A DNA stretch of 64,000 bases. Source: Rhodospirillaceae bacterium (GTDB lineage Bacteria; Pseudomonadota; Alphaproteobacteria; DSM-16000; Inquilinaceae). Position numbers and translations under genes: made by a program. Below are positions 47,855 through 55,956 of this stretch, piece by piece. The notes beneath the pieces were generated by a model. The model was not told the DNA's origin. It saw only the letters and a list, made by a program, of their open reading frames with translations, and did not search any database. The DNA lies in assembly GCA_020638575.1 (NCBI GenBank), contig JACKIH010000003.1, positions 3,645,001 to 3,709,000 of the forward strand. Reading direction: 5' to 3'. Every line of letters begins with the position of its first letter. The first letter of the stretch is position 1.

Positions 47855-48523
47855 ATGAGGGTGCTTCTCCATTTATGGCCATCTGCCGCCTGCCGCATGA
47901 TCCGGCTGGCGCTGGCGGAAAAGCGGCTGGAGTTCGAGGCGCGGATCGAGAAGGTCTGGGAACGCCGGCCGGAGTTCTTGTCGCTCAATCCCGGCGGCGA
48001 GGTGCCGCTGCTGATCGAGCCGGACGGCACCACGCTGAACCATCCCTGGGTGATTTCCGAATACCTGGAGGAAGCCTATCCCGAGACGCCGCTGATCGGC
48101 GAAAACCGGCTCGACCGGGTGGAAACGCGCCGTTTGGTGGTGTGGTTTCAGGAGAAGTTCGGCCAGGAGGTAACGGAGAACCTGGCCGGCGAGAAGATCA
48201 TGAAGCGCTTCCTCGGCCACGGGCAGCCGTCGTCGGATGCCATCCGCGCCGGGCTCACCAACATCGACTATCATCTCGACTACATCGACTTCCTGGCCGA
48301 GCGCCGCAAATGGCTGGCCGGCGACGAACTGACCCTGGCCGACCTGACGGCGGCGGCCCACCTGTCGGTGTGCGACTACCTGGGCGACGTGCCGTGGGAC
48401 CGCCATGCCGAAGCGCGCGCCTGGTACGCCCGCATCAAGTCGCGGCCCAGCTTCCGGCCGCTGCTGGAGGATTTCATCCCCGGCCTGGCACCGCCCAATC
48501 ACTACCGCGACCTGGATTTCTAA
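47855..48523 (+). CDS. glutathione S-transferase family protein
   Basis: A 222-residue protein: an N-terminal thioredoxin-like fold (RVLLHLWPSAACRMIRLALA, NPGGEVPLLIEPDGT with the cis-proline, NHPWVISEYLEEAYPETPLI) and a helical C-terminal domain containing WLAGDELTLADLTAAAHLSV. The substrate is unknown. The ATG is not preceded by a strong site. Its end overlaps the end of the convergent SDR gene by four bases. Confidence 0.85.
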   Translation: MRVLLHLWPSAACRMIRLALAEKRLEFEARIEKVWERRPEFLSLNPGGEVPLLIEPDGTTLNHPWVISEYLEEAYPETPLIGENRLDRVETRRLVVWFQEKFGQEVTENLAGEKIMKRFLGHGQPSSDAIRAGLTNIDYHLDYIDFLAERRKWLAGDELTLADLTAAAHLSVCDYLGDVPWDRHAEARAWYARIKSRPSFRPLLEDFIPGLAPPNHYRDLDF

Positions 48524-49368
48524 AGTTCGTCGTCCCCGCGGCCGGTCCGCCGCTTGGCCAGCGGCCGCATCACCCGGCCGAGCCCCATGGTGAAGGCCAG
48601 GCGCGGGCGCATCATCGTCTCCACCATCGGCCCGTTGAGCCGTCCCGTCGCCACGACGACGCGGCGGCCCAGCGCTGCCAGCGCCTCGCGCGCCACCTGG
48701 TCGGCATTGGCGGCACCGGGCAGATTGCCGGGCGCGAAGCCGGCGCGCTCGCCGAACGCGGTGCGGGTGGGACCGGGGCACAGCACCTCCACGTCGATCG
48801 GCCGGCCGCGCAGCTCGGCTGCCAGGGCCTCGCCGTAGAACAGCGAGAACGCCTTGCTGGCGGCGTAGGCGGCGAAATAGGGCAGCGGCGCCAGCGCTGT
48901 GGAGCTGGAAACCAGGATCAGCCCGGCGCGCTGGCCGGTGTCTTCCGCGCGGTCCAGCAGGCCGGGCAGCAGCGCGCGGGTAAGGTCGGCCATGGCGACG
49001 ACGTTGAGGTCGATGGTGGCGGCCTGGGTCTGGCGCGGCTGGTCGACCACCGCGCCGATGGCACCGGCCCCGGCATTGTTGATGAAGAGGTCGATTTCCA
49101 GCGCGGTTGCCCGGTCGATCACCTGCTGGCGCGCCTCGGCATCGGTCAAGTCGGCGGCGAGGGTCTCCACGGTGCGCCCGCCCACTGCCAGCCCGGCGGC
49201 GATTTCCGCCAACGCGGCAGCGTCGCGGGCCGTCAGCAGCAGGCCGGTGGAGGCGGGCAGCGCACGCGCGAAGGCGGCACCGAGGCCGCTGCTGGCGCCG
49301 GTGATCAGTGCCATCTCGTGGTGGGGACGCCGGCTCACCGCGCGTCCAACTCCCGACCATCCGACCAT
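48520..49368 (-). CDS. short-chain dehydrogenase/reductase
   Basis: A 282-residue SDR: MALITGASSGLGAAFARALP (TGxxxGxG cofactor motif), TLAADLTDAEA, LFINNAGAGAIGAVVDQPRQ (NNAG), ILVSSSTALAPLPYFAAYAASKAF split over strand and helix with the Ser and the Y-x3-K motif, and LCPGPTRTAF. Substrate unknown. ATG 49368 has GGGAG eight bases upstream; ATG 49314 starts at the first strand and is the alternative. Confidence 0.85.
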   Translation of the reverse strand: MVGWSGVGRAVSRRPHHEMALITGASSGLGAAFARALPASTGLLLTARDAAALAEIAAGLAVGGRTVETLAADLTDAEARQQVIDRATALEIDLFINNAGAGAIGAVVDQPRQTQAATIDLNVVAMADLTRALLPGLLDRAEDTGQRAGLILVSSSTALAPLPYFAAYAASKAFSLFYGEALAAELRGRPIDVEVLCPGPTRTAFGERAGFAPGNLPGAANADQVAREALAALGRRVVVATGRLNGPMVETMMRPRLAFTMGLGRVMRPLAKRRTGRGDDEL

Positions 49369-49430
49369 GCGTCTTGCTCCCGCCGCCCGTCCTTGTATCA
49401 AGGGCAAGACTGCACCCGGCAGGGCAGGGG

Positions 49431-50468
49431 TCAAGGCCGGCGGAAGCGCACCGGCATGGGACTGGCGGGCGGAGTCGTGTGGCGCGTCTCGCACGCCGCG
49501 GTCCCATCGGGCAGGCGCTGGCAGTTGAGGATGCGCCGGTCGATGGCCGTGCCGTTGTTGCAGGGCACGTTGCCCTGGTCGACCACCACGAGCTGGCCGT
49601 TCTGGCCGAACTGGGCACGCACGGCGCCTTCGCAGGTCAGCCCGCCTTCGTCGAAAGCCAGGCGCTGGGTGCCGTAGCCGTTCTCATCGAAGCACATCTG
49701 CCAGTTCTCGGTGTTGAACACCTCGCCGGTGTCGGTGCGGGTGATGGAGTAGTTGGTGGCCAGGTCCCAGCACCCGTCGAGCAGCGAGACGTCCTGCTCC
49801 TGCCATTCCTCCTCGGGGATCTGTTCGTCCTCGGCGTTGGGATCGGGCAGGGCCTGCTCCTGCGGCGGCACCTCGGCGACCTGTTCGGGCATGGGCGGTT
49901 CGGGCGGCTGGACGGCGTCCTCGTCGGGAACCTGCGGCGGCTCGGGCACCTCGGCCTGCTCTTCGGGCATCGGCGGTTCGGGCACCTGGTCCGCCGCGTC
50001 CTCTTCGATCAGGTCTTCGTCGGGCACCACGGCGTCGGGCACCACGGCGTCGGGCACGTCGACGGTGCGGTTGTCGATGTCGATGCCGTCGACGATGCGC
50101 GGCGCTTCGGCCAGCGTGATCGGCTCGTCCGGGGTCTCGGCAAGGGGCTCCGCGAGCTGCAGCGGCGGCCGCTCGGGCTGTTCGCATTCCGGCGCGTCCA
50201 TGAGCGCCAGGGTGAGCGTGTCCAGGCGCTGCTGCAGATCGCGCGCCCGCGTCCGTTCGGCCACGAGGGTGGCGTCGGGCGTGGCGGCGGTGGCCGGCTC
50301 CGCACAGAACCACAGCATCGGCCGGTCGCCACCGGGCCAGGAGATGCCGCAGGCGGTGAGCGCCAGGAAGGCCAGCGCACCGACGGTGCCGATCAACGCC
50401 AGCCACGCCAGCGTGCCGATGATCGGCGCGCGGCCGGGCGGCCGCGGCATCTGCACCCGCCCGGTCAT
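49431..50468 (-). CDS. SrfA-like single-pass membrane protein, paralogue A
   Basis: A 345-residue protein: a membrane helix (GTLAWLALIGTVGALAFLAL), a short coiled coil (AERTRARDLQQRLDTLTLAL), a long acidic proline-rich linker (residues 95-225), and a cysteine-containing C-terminal domain with LLDGCWDLATNYSI, NWQMCFDENGYGTQ, CEGAVRAQFGQNGQ and CETRH. The N-terminal third is paralogous to the neighbouring gene at 50550. The C-terminal part recalls SrfA-type proteins; function unknown. GGGGGG lies five bases before the ATG. Periplasmic orientation is inferred. Confidence 0.65.
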   Translation of the reverse strand: MTGRVQMPRPPGRAPIIGTLAWLALIGTVGALAFLALTACGISWPGGDRPMLWFCAEPATAATPDATLVAERTRARDLQQRLDTLTLALMDAPECEQPERPPLQLAEPLAETPDEPITLAEAPRIVDGIDIDNRTVDVPDAVVPDAVVPDEDLIEEDAADQVPEPPMPEEQAEVPEPPQVPDEDAVQPPEPPMPEQVAEVPPQEQALPDPNAEDEQIPEEEWQEQDVSLLDGCWDLATNYSITRTDTGEVFNTENWQMCFDENGYGTQRLAFDEGGLTCEGAVRAQFGQNGQLVVVDQGNVPCNNGTAIDRRILNCQRLPDGTAACETRHTTPPASPMPVRFRRP

Positions 50469-50549
50469 CGCTGCCCCCCTTGCCGCCAACGTCGGGCAGG
50501 CGCGCTACGGATGATGCGGCTTCGCGTCGTCATGCGGGGCCCCTCCGGC

Positions 50550-51449
50550 TCACGGCACCTGGAACGTCAGCACCCGCCGCGGCTGGCCGGGGGCGATGAT
50601 GCCGTTATAGATCTGCTCGTTGTTGCCGACGCGGATGCGCACCCGGTAGGCCGTGGGGTCGCGTCCGCCATGGTTGGCGAAGTGGTTGATCTCCACCCGA
50701 TACATGCCGGGCGGTGCCCCGCCCGGCCAGGTCACGTTCTCCACCGGCGAGGGGTTGTTACCCCAGCCGGCATTGGCGTCGATGTCCAGCGAGCCGCCGC
50801 AACCATACATGCCGCCGTACCAGATCTGCTGGCCGGTGGGGCAGAACACGTGGACGTCGAGGTCATTGGTGTTGTCCCACAGCAGGGTCACCTGAACCTC
50901 GCCCTGCTGGCCGCCGTCGCGGGCAACGCGCTGGTCGAACTCGTCGGGCACGCGGGGCTGCGGCTGGGGCTGCGGCTGGGGCTGCGGCGGCAGCTCGGCC
51001 ACCTGCGGCGGCGGGTCGGGCAGCGGCGGCGGGGTCGGGCGATGGCCCGGTACGGGGGCCGTCGGCGGTGGCGGTTCCGGCGGCGCTTCGGCGACCTCGA
51101 TGGGCTCGGGCACTGGGTCCGGCGGCGGCTCGGGCGGCGGCGGCAGTTCGGCCACCTGGACCGGCGGTTCGGGGCACGGTTCCTGGTCCAGCAGGGCGAG
51201 GCGCAAGCGGTTGAGGTCGGTCTCCAGCAAGCGGGTGCGTGCGGTTTCCTCGGTCAGCAGGCGGGTGGCACTGTCGTCGGGCGGATCGGCGGCGGCCGGG
51301 CAGAAGCTGAGGAAGCCGCCGAGGACACCGAGGCCGCAGGCCGACAGCCCGGCCCAGCCGACGCCGCCCAGGGCAGCCAGCAGCACCAACCACAGGCCGA
51401 GGCCGATCCAGCCTCCGCCGTGCCGTCTGGGGGCGCCCTCTCGTGACAC
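50550..51449 (-). CDS. SrfA-like single-pass membrane protein with DUF2135/YfaP-type domain, paralogue B
   Basis: A 299-residue protein with the same plan as its neighbour: a membrane helix (GLGLWLVLLAALGGVGWAGL), a coil (TARTRLLETDLNRLRLALLD), a proline-rich linker with a PQPQ run, and a C-terminal beta domain: LLWDNTNDLDVHVFCPTGQQ, GGSLDIDANAG, ENVTWPGGAPPGMYRVEINH. This last part matches DUF2135 (YfaP) domains. First gene of the leftward pair, 81 bases ahead of paralogue A. Function unknown; an envelope-associated complex is inferred. Confidence 0.68.
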   Translation of the reverse strand: MSREGAPRRHGGGWIGLGLWLVLLAALGGVGWAGLSACGLGVLGGFLSFCPAAADPPDDSATRLLTEETARTRLLETDLNRLRLALLDQEPCPEPPVQVAELPPPPEPPPDPVPEPIEVAEAPPEPPPPTAPVPGHRPTPPPLPDPPPQVAELPPQPQPQPQPQPRVPDEFDQRVARDGGQQGEVQVTLLWDNTNDLDVHVFCPTGQQIWYGGMYGCGGSLDIDANAGWGNNPSPVENVTWPGGAPPGMYRVEINHFANHGGRDPTAYRVRIRVGNNEQIYNGIIAPGQPRRVLTFQVP

Positions 51450-51556
51450 GCCTGGATCTCCCGCGTTGTGGCCGGCGTGCAGGCCAAGCCCCGCCCACCG
51501 ACCGGCAATTGCCTAAGGCTGGCGCCGAAGCACGGCATGGGAAAGGCAGACCCGGT

Positions 51557-51611
51557 GGATTTGTGGCGAATCCAAGGACACGCCCCCGCGACGCGGGGGC
51601 CTCACAAATCC
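51557..51611. repeat. two-tier palindrome between SrfA-like and MBL genes
   Basis: Outer arms GGATTTGTG (51557-51565) and CACAAATCC (51603-51611) are perfect complements; inside, CGCCCCCGCG / CGCGGGGGC forms a second stem. The 55-base structure lies in the divergent gap, about 105 bases before the MBL-fold gene. It could be a cruciform operator or an attenuator-like leader. Confidence 0.6.
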
Positions 51612-51717
51612 GTATGTCCGCTTGGCGGTCGGGCACCTCCGCATAGGTTTTTCACAGGGGCAAGACCGCCCGGCCCACGCCGGCCCAGGGCGGCGCAATG
51701 GCAGGAGGACCCGAGAC

Positions 51718-52719
51718 ATGTCGCACACCCTGTTCGGCTTGCGTCGCCGCGCCCTCTTGGGGGCGGCCGGTGCCGTCGCCCTCGGCGGGCTGGCACCGGT
51801 GCTCGGCGGTGGCCGCCCAGCCCATGCGCTGGTCGATTTCAGCGGGCCGCAGGCGCCCGGGTTCTTCCGCTTCCGGGTCGGCAATTTCGAGGTGCTGTCG
51901 GTGAGCGACGGCTCGCTGACCCTGGCGCCGGCCACCGACATGGTGCCCAACGCGCAGCCGCGCCAGCTTGAGGCGCTGCTGGCCGCCAACGGCCGGCCGA
52001 CCGACCACCTCTACGCCCAGACCAACGTGCTCCTGGTCAACACCGGCGATCACCTGGTGCTGGTGGACGTGGGCAGCGGCGCCAGCTTCCAGGCCACCGC
52101 GGGCCGCCTGGTGGAGAACCTGGCGGCTGCCGGCATCGATCCCGCCGCCATCGACACGGTGGTGCTCACCCACGCCCACCCCGACCATTGCTGGGGCATC
52201 ATCGACGACGCCACGGGGGAGCCGCGCTTCCCCAATGCCAACTACTTCGTGCGCGAGACGGAATGGATGTTCTGGACCGCCGACGAATCCTTGGCGGCGG
52301 CCCCCGAGGGCATGCGCGGCATGTTTCAGATGACGGCCGGCAACCTGATGCCGGTGCAAAACCGTACCGAATTGCTCGGCCCCGATGCCGAGGTGGTGCC
52401 GGGCATCCGCCTGGTGGAAACGCCGGGCCACACCCCGGGCCATGTGTCCGTGCTCGTGTCGTCGGGCGACGCGCAGCTCTTCTGCACCGGCGACTGCATC
52501 ACCAGCGACATCATCACCTTCGCCCATCCGGAATGGTATTTCGGCTACGACATGGACCGCGACCAGGCGGTGACGACGCGGCGGCGCGTGCTCGACCAGG
52601 TGGAGACCGACGGCATCCCCGTGATCGGCTACCACTTCACCTGGCCGGGGGTCGGCTATGCGGTGCGCGACCGCGGCGCCTACCGCTGGGTTCCCGCCCA
52701 ATGGGTGTGGGAACAGTAA
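51718..52719 (+). CDS. Tat-exported metallo-beta-lactamase fold hydrolase
   Basis: A 333-residue protein. The N-terminus has a twin-arginine type signal (FGLRRRALLGAAGAVALGGL, ending PAHA). The metal-binding core reads VVLTHAHPDHCWGIID (H-x-H-x-D-H), then VETPGHTPGHVSV (third histidine), CTGDCITSD (bridging aspartate) and GYHFTWPG (last histidine). Substrate unknown; lactonase- or quorum-quenching-type MBL proteins look similar. AGGAGG nine bases before the ATG fixes the start. Periplasmic. Confidence 0.86.
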   Translation: MSHTLFGLRRRALLGAAGAVALGGLAPVLGGGRPAHALVDFSGPQAPGFFRFRVGNFEVLSVSDGSLTLAPATDMVPNAQPRQLEALLAANGRPTDHLYAQTNVLLVNTGDHLVLVDVGSGASFQATAGRLVENLAAAGIDPAAIDTVVLTHAHPDHCWGIIDDATGEPRFPNANYFVRETEWMFWTADESLAAAPEGMRGMFQMTAGNLMPVQNRTELLGPDAEVVPGIRLVETPGHTPGHVSVLVSSGDAQLFCTGDCITSDIITFAHPEWYFGYDMDRDQAVTTRRRVLDQVETDGIPVIGYHFTWPGVGYAVRDRGAYRWVPAQWVWEQ

Positions 52720-52989
52720 GGCCCCACTCCGCGCTGCCGTGCCGCGGCGGGATCGCGGTTTGGCGGACGGTCGAAAAGTTCCCGGGACGCCGCGCGGCAT
52801 TTTGTCTCACTAATTCACAGTGAACAAATTAAACGGGACTTAAACATTTGTGCCCAAACTCGGTGATGCGCGCCGGTTCGGCCCCACCGCCGATTGGGGG
52901 CAGGCGCAATCATCTGCGGTTTTTCCGACGGGCCCTGGCGCCGCGGGCGCCGCCGAACGCTGGGCAGCTTGGGTACCACCTCGGATTCG
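52720..52989. promoter_or_regulatory. AT-rich control region ahead of the sensor kinase
   Basis: After GC-rich sequence the stretch 52800-52855 is unusually AT-rich and contains the short palindrome TTCACAGTGAA (52814-52824). I cannot fix a promoter with confidence. No gene is seen. Confidence 0.35.
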
Positions 52990-54948
52990 ATGACCGACGA
53001 CACGATCTGCGCCGATGTGGGGGAGACCCAGGACACCCGGAAACGGGGCGAAGACAAGCAGTCTTTCGTTGCGATCGCCCATTTGACCCGGCAGATCCTG
53101 TTGCTCGCCGTGGTCGCCCTGTTCCCGCTGGTGCTGTTCTACGGGTTCGAGATCTATTCCAACTACCGCCGCACCCTTGACGCCGCCGTCGACCAGGCCG
53201 ACGCGCTGGCGCTGAATGTCGCCAACCAGCAGATGCACATCGTGGCCGAAACCAAGGCCGTGCTGACCCTGCTGGCCGTCAATCCGGATATCGAGGCCGA
53301 GCGGGCGGAGACCTGCGCGCAGCACCTGGAAAGCGCGCGGACCTCGTCCCCCTGGTACACCGCCTTCCTGCTGATCGGCCCGGACGGGCGCACCCTCTGT
53401 ACGAATCTCGGTGCCGGCGACCCCATCGACGTGTCGGACCGCCTGTACTTCCAGCGCGCCCTCACCGACCACGATTTCGCCGTCGGCGAATACATCGTCA
53501 GCCGCGTTAGCGGCGAACCCAGCCTTGCCATGGCGCTGCCGGTGTTCGACGACGACGGCAACTTGCGCCATGTGGTTGCGGCGGCGGTTTCCACCGAATG
53601 GATCGCCGATAGCATGATGCGCTCCGGCCTGCCGGAAGGGGCGACCTTCGCGGTGGTCGACAATGCCGACAGGCGCCTGCTTGAGCTTCCCCACCCGGCC
53701 GCGGCGGCCGCCTTGTCGGAGGCCGTGAGCGACTTCGCCCAGCATCCCGGCCGGGCGAACTGGTTCCGCACCGATCCCGACGGGTCGACCCGCTACATGG
53801 TGGCCATGCCGGTGTCGGTGCGTGACGAATCCTTCCGTATCGTCATCGGCATTCCCTACGCCGACATGATGGGGAACTTCTGGACCAACGCCACCGTCCG
53901 CGCCCTCTTGCTGGTGGTGGTGCTGGCGTCGGTGGGTGCGGCCCTTTCCCGCTGGATCGCCGTCCAGGTGATCCGGCCGGTGCGCGCCTTGTCCGACCGG
54001 GTGCGGGCGCTGCGCCTCGGCACCACCGCGCGGGCGCAGCTCGGGGGCTATCCCGAAGGCGAGATCGGCTCGTTGGCCCGCCATTTCGACGAGATGTCGG
54101 AACTGGTGGAACAGCGCACCACCCAACTCCGGCGCGCCAATTCCGAACTGTCCGCCGCGGCGGCATCGGCGGAAGCGGCCCGCGTGGCGGCCCACGCGGC
54201 CAACCACGCCAAGAGCGACTTCCTTGCCACCATGAGCCACGAGATCCGCACACCGCTTAATGCCATTACCGGCTTTTCGGAGATGCTGAAGAGCCCGGAC
54301 CTCAGCTTCGACGTGCCCACCACGCGCGAATACGCCGGCTACATCATGGAGGCGGGGGCGCATCTGGGCGATCTGCTGGGCGACCTCATCGACCTGGCGC
54401 GCATCGACACCGGCCGGCTGACCGTGGAGTACGCCGAGATCGACGTGCCCTCGACCCTGCGCGGGGTCTCCCGCATGGTTGCCGAGCGGGCGCGCCGCCA
54501 GGGCATCAAACTGGCCTTCGATCTGCCGGAGAAGATGCCGTGCCTCAGCGCCGACCTGCGCATGACCCGCCAGATGGTGCTCAACCTGTTGACCAACGCG
54601 GTGAAGTACACCGCAGCCGGCGGCACGGTGACCGTCACCACCGGGGTCGGGGCCAACAACGCCATCTTCATCACCGTGTCGGACACCGGGGTCGGCATCG
54701 CGGCGGAAGACATCCCGCGGGCGTTCGAGCCCTATCGCCGGCTGGTCGACCCCCGCGCCGCCGGAACGCCGGAAGGCACCGGCCTCGGCCTGGCCCTGGT
54801 GAAGCGGATGATCGAACAGCACGGCGGCTGCATCGAACTCGACAGCGTGCTCGGCGTCGGCACCAACGCCAGCTTGATCTTCCCGCCGGCGGGCACCGTC
54901 GCCACCGCCCCGTCCTTGACCGCCGGCCGGCCCCACCCGGTGGCGTAG
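52990..54948 (+). CDS. sensor histidine kinase with CACHE-type sensor and HAMP domain
   Basis: A 652-residue membrane kinase. Helix 1 is LLLAVVALFPLVLFYGFEIY; a periplasmic double CACHE-like domain follows (SPWYTAFLLIGPDGRTLCTN, FQRALTDHDFAVGEYIVS). Helix 2 is ALLLVVVLASVGAALSRWIA, leading to HAMP, a coiled coil, HisKA (FLATMSHEIRTPLNAITGFS with the phospho-accepting His) and HATPase (LLTNAVKYTAAGG, SDTGVGIAAEDIPRAFEPY, GTGLGLALVKRM). No receiver domain or adjacent regulator. The last 82 bases of the gene are duplicated at 55813, behind an inserted protease gene. Ligand unknown. Confidence 0.9.
   Translation: MTDDTICADVGETQDTRKRGEDKQSFVAIAHLTRQILLLAVVALFPLVLFYGFEIYSNYRRTLDAAVDQADALALNVANQQMHIVAETKAVLTLLAVNPDIEAERAETCAQHLESARTSSPWYTAFLLIGPDGRTLCTNLGAGDPIDVSDRLYFQRALTDHDFAVGEYIVSRVSGEPSLAMALPVFDDDGNLRHVVAAAVSTEWIADSMMRSGLPEGATFAVVDNADRRLLELPHPAAAAALSEAVSDFAQHPGRANWFRTDPDGSTRYMVAMPVSVRDESFRIVIGIPYADMMGNFWTNATVRALLLVVVLASVGAALSRWIAVQVIRPVRALSDRVRALRLGTTARAQLGGYPEGEIGSLARHFDEMSELVEQRTTQLRRANSELSAAAASAEAARVAAHAANHAKSDFLATMSHEIRTPLNAITGFSEMLKSPDLSFDVPTTREYAGYIMEAGAHLGDLLGDLIDLARIDTGRLTVEYAEIDVPSTLRGVSRMVAERARRQGIKLAFDLPEKMPCLSADLRMTRQMVLNLLTNAVKYTAAGGTVTVTTGVGANNAIFITVSDTGVGIAAEDIPRAFEPYRRLVDPRAAGTPEGTGLGLALVKRMIEQHGGCIELDSVLGVGTNASLIFPPAGTVATAPSLTAGRPHPVA
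54866..54947. repeat. 82-bp direct repeat, copy 1 (kinase 3' end)
   Basis: Encodes the last residues of the kinase (ASLIFPPAGTVATAP and on). It is identical to 55813-55894 except for one base (TTGACC here, TTGAGC there). The two copies are 947 bases apart and bracket the protease gene. Confidence 0.92.
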
Positions 54949-55042
54949 CGACTGATCAGGAGTGTCTCGGTCAACGCTGTCCAGCACGCGGCGCGCCGCT
55001 TCGTCGGCAGTGCCCATGGCGCGATGGATCGCGCGTCGCGTG

Positions 55043-55071
55043 TTGACAGGCCGCCGGTCCTAAAACACAAT
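55043..55071 (+). promoter_or_regulatory. sigma-70 promoter for the inserted protease gene
   Basis: TTGACA (55043-55048), a 17-base spacer, CACAAT (55066-55071). About 95 bases upstream of the preferred ATG, and within the duplicated unit, so the insert carries its own promoter. Confidence 0.65.
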
Positions 55072-55170
55072 TTTGAGAGCTTTTCTCCGTGAGAGGGCCT
55101 CTCGGTGCGTGCAGATGTCTGGCATATGCGCGCGTGGTGCGGCGACGTGCGGCGTTGCCGGAAGCGCTCG

Positions 55171-55758
55171 ATGGGCCGGCGGTGGTGGGTCGGCGGAGTC
55201 CTCGTCGCTCAGCTTCTCTGCGGCCCCGTGGTGGGCGGCGTCAGCCCGGCAGCAGGGCAGGACATCATGCTGCCCATTCAGAACATCCAGCAGGAAACCA
55301 ACGTGTGGTGCTGGGCGGCGGTGGCGCAGCAGATCGTCTATTCCCTGCGGGGGCAGCAGGGAACGCCGCCCCAATGCGCCATGGTGGCCATGGCAAACTA
55401 TGCGCATCCCGGCCTTTGCTGCACGCAGTGGGGACAATTCAATGGGAATCGTCAGTGTTTGGTGACGGGCAGTCTCCAGCAGATTCAGGGGTTGATCGGG
55501 CAATTCGGCGGACGCTTCTCCCTTCTCGCGCGGCCGGCCGATCCTCAGGCGCTGTTCCACGAGTTGCGAGACGGCCACGCGATCATCTTGCAGCTTCGGT
55601 CGACGCCCTTCTCCGGGCATGTCGTCGTTCTGCGCGGCATGTCCGTGTTCAATGGGGTGCCGGTGCTGCACATCAACGATCCCATGTCCTATTTCACGCA
55701 GCCGGTCCCCTTTCAGCAGATCCTGCCCTACTGGGCAGGCGCCATCATCGTGTTCTGA
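55171..55758 (+). CDS. secreted papain-like cysteine protease (C70/AvrRpt2-like)
   Basis: A 195-residue protein: a signal peptide (GRRWWVGGVLVAQLLCGPVV...SPAAG) and a papain-fold domain. IQQETNVWCWAAVAQQIVYS carries the nucleophile cysteine in the N-x-W-C-W-A-A context typical of C70-like proteases, SGHVVVLRGM the histidine, and LHINDPMSYF the third catalytic position. ATG 55171 has GGAAG six bases upstream; GTG 55105 is an alternative but spoils the signal. Base use is less GC-rich than its neighbours. It sits alone between two copies of the kinase 3' end, suggesting recent acquisition. Target unknown. Confidence 0.78.
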   Translation: MGRRWWVGGVLVAQLLCGPVVGGVSPAAGQDIMLPIQNIQQETNVWCWAAVAQQIVYSLRGQQGTPPQCAMVAMANYAHPGLCCTQWGQFNGNRQCLVTGSLQQIQGLIGQFGGRFSLLARPADPQALFHELRDGHAIILQLRSTPFSGHVVVLRGMSVFNGVPVLHINDPMSYFTQPVPFQQILPYWAGAIIVF

Positions 55759-55812
55759 AGACAGGGGCCGGGCGCGCCACCGTGCGGCGGCGGCCCCAAG
55801 GCGTTCCTACCC

Positions 55813-55894
55813 ACGCCAGCTTGATCTTCCCGCCGGCGGGCACCGTCGCCACCGCCCCGTCCTTGAGCGCCGGCCGGCCCCACCCGGTGGCGTA
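55813..55894. repeat. 82-bp direct repeat, copy 2 (stranded kinase tail)
   Basis: A non-coding copy of the kinase 3' end, beginning ACGCCAGCTTG and ending GTGGCGTA, with one mismatch to 54866-54947. It is preceded by unrelated sequence, so it is not a second kinase. It lies 63 bases before the carbamoylase-type gene. Confidence 0.92.
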
Positions 55895-55956
55895 ACGGTC
55901 GGACCATCCCGGCGGGGGGCCTTGCGCCCCGGGCGGCTGGCCTGCCATAGGGGGCC

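Noticed and set aside
54732..55070. leftward gene at the kinase end, beginning MCFRTGGLST
   Set aside because: It overlaps the duplicated kinase tail and a promoter, and shows no family pattern. A short stretch (MGTADEAARRVLDSVDRD) looks protein-like and might be a remnant, but there is not enough to call a gene.
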